Source: Acidobacteriaceae bacterium (GTDB lineage: Bacteria > Acidobacteriota > Terriglobia > Terriglobales > SbA1). From it: a stretch of 7,706 nt of DNA. The DNA lies in assembly GCA_003156615.1 (NCBI GenBank), contig PMHI01000536.1:1-7706 (forward strand). Direction: 5' to 3'. The notes below the pieces were generated by a model. The model did no database searches, had not been told where the DNA came from, and was given only the letters and a program-made list of their open reading frames with translations. Position 1 is the first letter of the stretch. Each line of letters begins with the position of its first letter. Both the position numbers and the translations under genes were made by a program. Positions 3,981 through 7,706 of this stretch are shown here, piece after piece.

Positions 3981-6677
3981 ATGCCCGACGACCAAAATCC
4001 CGAACTCCCCCTGACTCCTCCTGGCGACGGTAGTCCCGGCGCTCTGCACATTCAGCCCGTAAACATAGAAGACGAGATGCGGAAGTCGTATCTCGACTAT
4101 TCCATGTCGGTCATCATCGGACGGGCCCTCCCCGATGTCCGCGACGGACTCAAGCCCGTCCATCGCCGCATTCTCTACACCATGCAGCAGATGGGCCTCC
4201 AGCCCAATCGTGCCACCCGTAAATGCGCCCGTATCGTCGGCGACGTAATGGGCAAATACCACCCCCACGGCAATCTAGCGGTCTACGACGCCCTCGTGCG
4301 CTTAGCGCAAACCTGGAGCATGCGCTACCCGCCGATTTTCGGACAAGGAAATTTCGGCTCTGTCGACGGCGATCCTCCCGCAGCCGATCGCTACACCGAG
4401 GCCAAACTAGCGCAAGTAGCCACCGCGCTCTTAGAAGATCTCGATAAAGAGACGGTCGATTTCCGTCCCAACTACGACGGCAGCGAAGTCGAGCCAGACG
4501 TTCTACCCGCGCGCATTCCGAACTTGTTAATCAACGGCTCCGACGGAATCGCCGTCGGCATGGCCACAAAAATTCCGCCGCACAACTTAACCGAAATCGT
4601 CGACGCCACCATTACGCTCATCAACAACCCCAACGCTCAGCTAGCCGACATTCTAAAGTTCGTCCAGGGCCCCGATTTCCCCACCGCCGGCGTAATTCAC
4701 GGACGCGCCGGAGTTTTCGAAGCCTACCGTACCGGCCGTGGCCGCTTCATGATGCGCGCCAAGGCCGCCATCGAAAACATCAGCAAAGACCGTCAGGCCA
4801 TCATCGTTACCGAGATTCCCTATCAGGTAAACAAAGCCCGCTTGGTTGAACGCATCGCACAACTAGTCAACGACAAAGATATCGAAGACATTTCCGACAT
4901 CCGCGACGAAAGCGATCGCGACGGCATGCGCATCGTAGTCGAACTCAAGCGCGGCGCCGAGCCTCAGATCGTTCTCAACCAGCTTTTCAAACACACCTCC
5001 ATGCAGGAAGGCTTTTCCATGATCCTGCTGGCGGTGGTCAACGGCCAGCCCCGCGAAATGGGGCTGATCCAGGCCATCAAGCACTTCATCAATCATCGCG
5101 TCGAAGTAGTCCGCCGCCGCACCGCCTTCCTGCTGCGCAAAGCCCGCGACCGCGAGCACATCCTCGAAGGCTATCTCAACGCGCTCGATCATCTCGACAA
5201 CGTAATCACGATAATCCGAGCCAGCGCCAACCGCGCCGACGCGAGAGAAAACCTGGTCGCCTATTTCGGCGGCAAGAAAATCGACATCAACACCACCGGC
5301 CGTGCTCCCAAGCAAGATCCCGAAAAACCTTTCACCTCACGCCAGGCCGAAGCGATCCTCGAACTGCAACTGCACCGCCTAACCAGGCTCTCGATCGATG
5401 AAATCTCCAACGAACTGAAAGAAACCCGCGACCGCATCGAAGACTACGAATCCATCCTGGCTTCCGAAAGCAAACTCCGCAAAGTCATCATCAAGGAACT
5501 AGAAGAAGTAAAAGAACTCTACGGCGACGAGCGCCGCACCCGCATCGAAGACGAAGCCGCAGAAATCGTCCTCGAAGATCTGATCGCCGACGAACAGGTA
5601 GCCGTAACTTTCAGCCATTCCGGCTACATGAAGCGCACACCCATCTCCACCTACCGCATGCAGCGCCGTGGTGGAAGCGGCCGCACCGGCATGAAGACCC
5701 GCGAGGAAGACTTCGTCGAGCATCTCTTCATCGCCTCCACCCACGCCTACATCCTAATCTTCACCAACAAGGGCAGAGTCTACTGGCTCAAGGTCTACGA
5801 AATTCCCGACGTCAGCGCCGCCGGCCGAGGCAAACACATCGGCAACCTCATCGGCCTGCAACCCGGAGAAACCGTCCGCACCATGCTAGCCGTGCGCAAC
5901 CTAGAGGAAGAAAACAAATTCATCTTCTTCGCCACGCGCAACGGCCTGGTAAAAAAATCCGAGCTCCGCGAGTTCATTCATGTCCGCTCCAACGGCATCA
6001 ACGCCATCAACATCGAAGAAGGAGACGAACTCGTAGCCGCCCGCATCACCAACGGCAACCAGATTGTGTTCATCGCCACGCACGAAGGCATGGCCATCCG
6101 CTTCGACGAGAACCACGTCCGCCCCATGGGCCGCGCTGCCTACGGCGTAAATGGCATCCACCGCGAAGAGCGCGACTATGTAGTGGGCATGACCGTAACC
6201 CCGAAACCGGAAGCCGAAGGCACAGAGACAGACCAGGCCGCGACGGGCGCATCGGCCCGTCCGGCGAGCGCAGCGAGCCCAACAGGGGATGCAGAAATCC
6301 CGACCACCGAAACCGTAGACTTAACTCAAAAAGGCACACTAATTCTCTCCGTAACTGAAAACGGCTACGGCAAGCGCACCCCCGCCGACGAATACCGTCT
6401 AACCAACCGCGCCGGCAAAGGCGTAATCAATATCAAAACGACGGAGCGCGTAGGCAAAGTAGTAGCCATAGCTCTGGTAGATGAAAACTCTCAGGTAATG
6501 CTGATCAGCCAATACGGCAAAATCATCCGCATGGATTCCAAAACCATCCGCGAGTCGGGCCGCAACGCCCAAGGCGTCCGCCTCCTCCATATGGAGCCCG
6601 GCGACCGAGTAGCCGCCGCCGTAGTCCTGGCCCCAGAAGAAGAACCCAACGGCAACGGAGGCACGCTGCTCCAGTAG
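3981..6677 (+). CDS. gyrA: DNA gyrase subunit A (complete)
   Basis: The product is 898 aa (E. coli 875). It forms the DNA-cleaving half of the A2B2 gyrase, which introduces negative supercoils using ATP. The breakage-reunion core runs to about residue 520, with the motif around HRRILYTM (61-68), the quinolone-resistance-determining segment at 83-122 and catalytic Tyr138 after Arg137 (E. coli R121/Y122). A coiled-coil arm lies at about 380-500. The C-terminal DNA-wrapping propeller shows six blade repeats starting near 548, 598, 655, 703, 795 and 846. The first carries the GyrA box as QRRGGSG (561-567; consensus QRRGGKG). An Ala/Thr/Pro-rich insert (about 741-780) separates blades 4 and 5. Residue 99, equivalent to E. 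coli Ser83, is Leu; residue 98 (Asp82) is Asn; Asp87 is kept (D103). F120 replaces the usual Asp of DGQGNFG. The GyrA box argues for GyrA rather than ParC. gyrB is not in the window. The start follows the leader features at 3803-3978. Confidence 0.97.
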   Translation: MPDDQNPELPLTPPGDGSPGALHIQPVNIEDEMRKSYLDYSMSVIIGRALPDVRDGLKPVHRRILYTMQQMGLQPNRATRKCARIVGDVMGKYHPHGNLAVYDALVRLAQTWSMRYPPIFGQGNFGSVDGDPPAADRYTEAKLAQVATALLEDLDKETVDFRPNYDGSEVEPDVLPARIPNLLINGSDGIAVGMATKIPPHNLTEIVDATITLINNPNAQLADILKFVQGPDFPTAGVIHGRAGVFEAYRTGRGRFMMRAKAAIENISKDRQAIIVTEIPYQVNKARLVERIAQLVNDKDIEDISDIRDESDRDGMRIVVELKRGAEPQIVLNQLFKHTSMQEGFSMILLAVVNGQPREMGLIQAIKHFINHRVEVVRRRTAFLLRKARDREHILEGYLNALDHLDNVITIIRASANRADARENLVAYFGGKKIDINTTGRAPKQDPEKPFTSRQAEAILELQLHRLTRLSIDEISNELKETRDRIEDYESILASESKLRKVIIKELEEVKELYGDERRTRIEDEAAEIVLEDLIADEQVAVTFSHSGYMKRTPISTYRMQRRGGSGRTGMKTREEDFVEHLFIASTHAYILIFTNKGRVYWLKVYEIPDVSAAGRGKHIGNLIGLQPGETVRTMLAVRNLEEENKFIFFATRNGLVKKSELREFIHVRSNGINAINIEEGDELVAARITNGNQIVFIATHEGMAIRFDENHVRPMGRAAYGVNGIHREERDYVVGMTVTPKPEAEGTETDQAATGASARPASAASPTGDAEIPTTETVDLTQKGTLILSVTENGYGKRTPADEYRLTNRAGKGVINIKTTERVGKVVAIALVDENSQVMLISQYGKIIRMDSKTIRESGRNAQGVRLLHMEPGDRVAAAVVLAPEEEPNGNGGTLLQ
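6242..6280 (+). repeat. palindromic repeat-like insert inside gyrA, in frame
   Basis: A perfect 7-bp inverted repeat, GACGGGC (6242-6248) / GCCCGTC (6255-6261), with a 6-nt loop is followed at once by the direct repeat GCGAGC-gca-GCGAGC (6264-6278). It is translated within the Ala/Pro/Ser linker between propeller blades 4 and 5 of GyrA (about residues 754-767). The GCGAGCGCAGCGAGC core looks like a mobile palindromic repeat. Insertion is inferred from its place in a variable linker and needs comparison with close relatives. Confidence 0.45.
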
Positions 6678-6738
6678 GAAGTCTTAGAAGTTAGGAGGTT
6701 TTACCAGTCTCCAGTGTGGGAGTATGCCTGTGTGGAGC

Positions 6739-6762
6739 GGGCATTTCTGCCCCTTTTGCTTT
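6739..6762 (+). terminator. intrinsic terminator candidate for gyrA
   Basis: GGGCA (6739-6743), loop TTTC, TGCCC (6748-6752) form a 5-bp G-C stem with a tetraloop. A T-rich tail, CTTTTGCTTT (6753-6762), follows. It starts 62 nt after the gyrA stop codon. The short stem makes it moderate rather than strong. Confidence 0.6.
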
Positions 6763-6769
6763 GACTTTG

Positions 6770-6800
6770 GCGAAAGAAGAGCACGAGCGTTCAGTCGTGC
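6770..6800 (-). terminator. intrinsic terminator candidate for the minus-strand gene ending at 6876
   Basis: Read on the minus strand, GCACGA (6800-6795) pairs perfectly with TCGTGC (6786-6781) around an 8-nt loop. It is followed by TCTTCTTTC (6780-6772), a pyrimidine-rich tail with several T. It lies 76 nt past the stop of the minus-strand gene. Another small hairpin, GGGC-ATTA-GCCC (6824-6835), lies between them. With 6739-6762 this makes a bidirectional termination zone between convergent genes. Confidence 0.5.
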
Positions 6801-6875
6801 CACATGCAGCTCAACCAAGATGCGGGCATTAGCCCCTGAGGTATTTCGAGGCCACTCGCCACGAGGTATTAGGTA

Positions 6876-7706
6876 CTACTTAACTCCCTGCTTCCGATTA
6901 ATCTCCCACGAAAACTCCGTGAAGAAATTCAGCAGCGTCCCCCACCCCACCTGCTCTGCCGCCGCGCGCCCGCCGTTGGTAAACGCATTCTTCGGACTCG
7001 GCTTCCAAGCCGTAGAAATCATTCCTCCGCCAAACGCTCCTCCGTACAAAGCCCACTGCGGACGCAAATGCTCCTCGCTACGATCATATGTCACTAAGTT
7101 CCTGACAAACGCATGCCGCGTCCGCCGCCACAACCCCTGGCACTTGCATTGGTCGTAGCGCACTTCATATCCCAGTTTCGCATTGCCCAAAGCCGCCAGC
7201 GAATTCGCCGAGATAAACTGTCCTTCCCGCGACGCAAATCGCTCCGCATACCCTCCCCACCCAGTGTTCCACTGGTAAGGCACCCCGCGCGCCTGGTCGA
7301 TCGCCGCCGCAAACATTCGCTTGAGGTACGCCTCCGGAGTAGTCAGCGTCTCCCGCAGATAAATCTCTTCCCGCTGCTCTCGAGTCGGGGAAACCAGCGG
7401 ACGGTTCCTGCCCATATACTCACCGGCTATCCACCCGGACTCCCAGTCCCGCGCCTTCTTCAGGCCCGCCGTAGCCGCATCCTTCGTCATGACAACCGGA
7501 TTTGCACTCTGCTCTTTCTTCTTACTCTCTCCCGGCGCATCCGGAAGCTCTTTCCCCGTGCCCTGTCCCGAGCTCTGCGGAGGAGTCTGCGCCGGCTCCT
7601 GCGCCCACGCGCGGCCGAAGCCCAGAACACCAAATAGGCATGCCATCACAAACACAAAGCACGCCCTATCCCGTGTCCTCTGTGGTAAAGCGTTTGACTT
7701 TTCCAC
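6876..7706 (-). CDS. exported protein of unknown function (start at or beyond right edge)
   Basis: Numbered from GTG at 7706-7704, 276 residues are visible. Residues 10-14 (RTRDR) precede a hydrophobic core at 15-31 and an A33-W-A35 cleavage site before QEP, so this reads as a Sec signal peptide. Alternative starts at ATG 7646 or GTG 7655 would leave no positive n-region, so I prefer 7706 or an upstream start outside the window. Residues 36-75 are a Pro/Gln/Ser/Lys-rich linker. A folded region follows, with PEAYLKR (124-130), an aromatic YQWNTGWGGY (144-153), a C187-K-C189 pair, an RTRHAFVRN basic stretch (195-203), a glycine-rich GGAFGGGMIST (222-232) and a hydrophobic WGTLLNFFTEF near the end. 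I recall similar acidobacterial proteins with the CxC and glycine-rich segments but know no function. It converges on gyrA and is not in an operon with it. Confidence 0.75.
   Translation of the reverse strand: MEKSNALPQRTRDRACFVFVMACLFGVLGFGRAWAQEPAQTPPQSSGQGTGKELPDAPGESKKKEQSANPVVMTKDAATAGLKKARDWESGWIAGEYMGRNRPLVSPTREQREEIYLRETLTTPEAYLKRMFAAAIDQARGVPYQWNTGWGGYAERFASREGQFISANSLAALGNAKLGYEVRYDQCKCQGLWRRTRHAFVRNLVTYDRSEEHLRPQWALYGGAFGGGMISTAWKPSPKNAFTNGGRAAAEQVGWGTLLNFFTEFSWEINRKQGVK
7675..7692 (+). repeat. copy 2 of the 18-nt degenerate repeat, overlapping the minus-strand gene's 5' end
   Basis: This copy matches 702-719 at 13 of 18 positions. On the minus strand it reads TTTACCACAGAGGAC in part, a motif I recall as part of a widespread intergenic repeat in environmental genomes (unverified). 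If the gene at 6876 starts at 7706, the repeat encodes its residues 6-10; if it starts at 7646, the repeat is in the leader. Confidence 0.35.

Noticed and set aside
4863..5315. Minus-strand frame of 150 codons opposite gyrA
   Set aside because: It lies antisense to a well-conserved gyrA core, and its composition mirrors gyrA codons. There is no independent evidence of coding.
6724..7158. Plus-strand frame of 144 codons running from the gyrA downstream region into the minus-strand gene
   Set aside because: It crosses the terminator hairpins and the antisense of a more plausible gene with a signal peptide, and the product has no recognisable features.
7113..7637. Plus-strand frame of 174 codons opposite the last gene
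   Set aside because: The product is Arg/Leu/Pro-rich, typical of the antisense of a GC-rich gene. The minus-strand reading has a signal peptide and varied composition.

Overview
The window reads as chromosomal DNA from a GC-rich bacterium, most likely an Acidobacteriota (Terriglobia / Koribacter–Sulfotelmatobacter type). That placement rests on the style of three uncharacterised exported proteins, which resemble families I remember from that phylum, and on the repeat-like intergenic DNA. It is an inference from memory, because no search could be run. No prophage, transposase, CRISPR array, tRNA or rRNA is visible.

Layout, left to right. (1) 1-655, minus strand: the N-terminal 218 residues of a CPBP-family intramembrane protease, running off the left edge. 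(2) 656-796: a divergent intergenic region with a hairpin-rich, repeat-like element. (3) 797-2035, plus: a polytopic membrane protein, possibly a GT-C-like glycosyltransferase relative. (4) 2192-2878 and 2881-3651, plus: two adjacent exported proteins of unknown function that share a C-terminal module, so they look like tandem paralogues. (5) 3652-3980: a 329-base gap with a strong hairpin after the pair, an extended -10 promoter, and a gyrA leader holding a stem-loop and two small tandem repeats. (6) 3981-6677, plus: a complete gyrA (DNA gyrase subunit A, 898 aa). (7) 6678-6875: a convergent intergenic region with terminator-like hairpins for both flanking genes. (8) 6876-7706, minus: an exported protein of unknown function whose 5' end lies at or beyond the right edge.

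Functionally the window is a housekeeping gene (gyrA) among envelope or exported proteins. No single pathway links them. The only operon supported by spacing is the paralogous pair (2-nt gap).

The points most worth a second look are: the tandem pair with its shared module; GyrA with Leu at the position of E. coli Ser83 and with a non-canonical GyrA box (QRRGGSG); a palindromic, repeat-like insert kept in frame in the GyrA C-terminal domain; the structured gyrA leader; and a C-over-G bias on the plus strand that holds whichever way the genes point.
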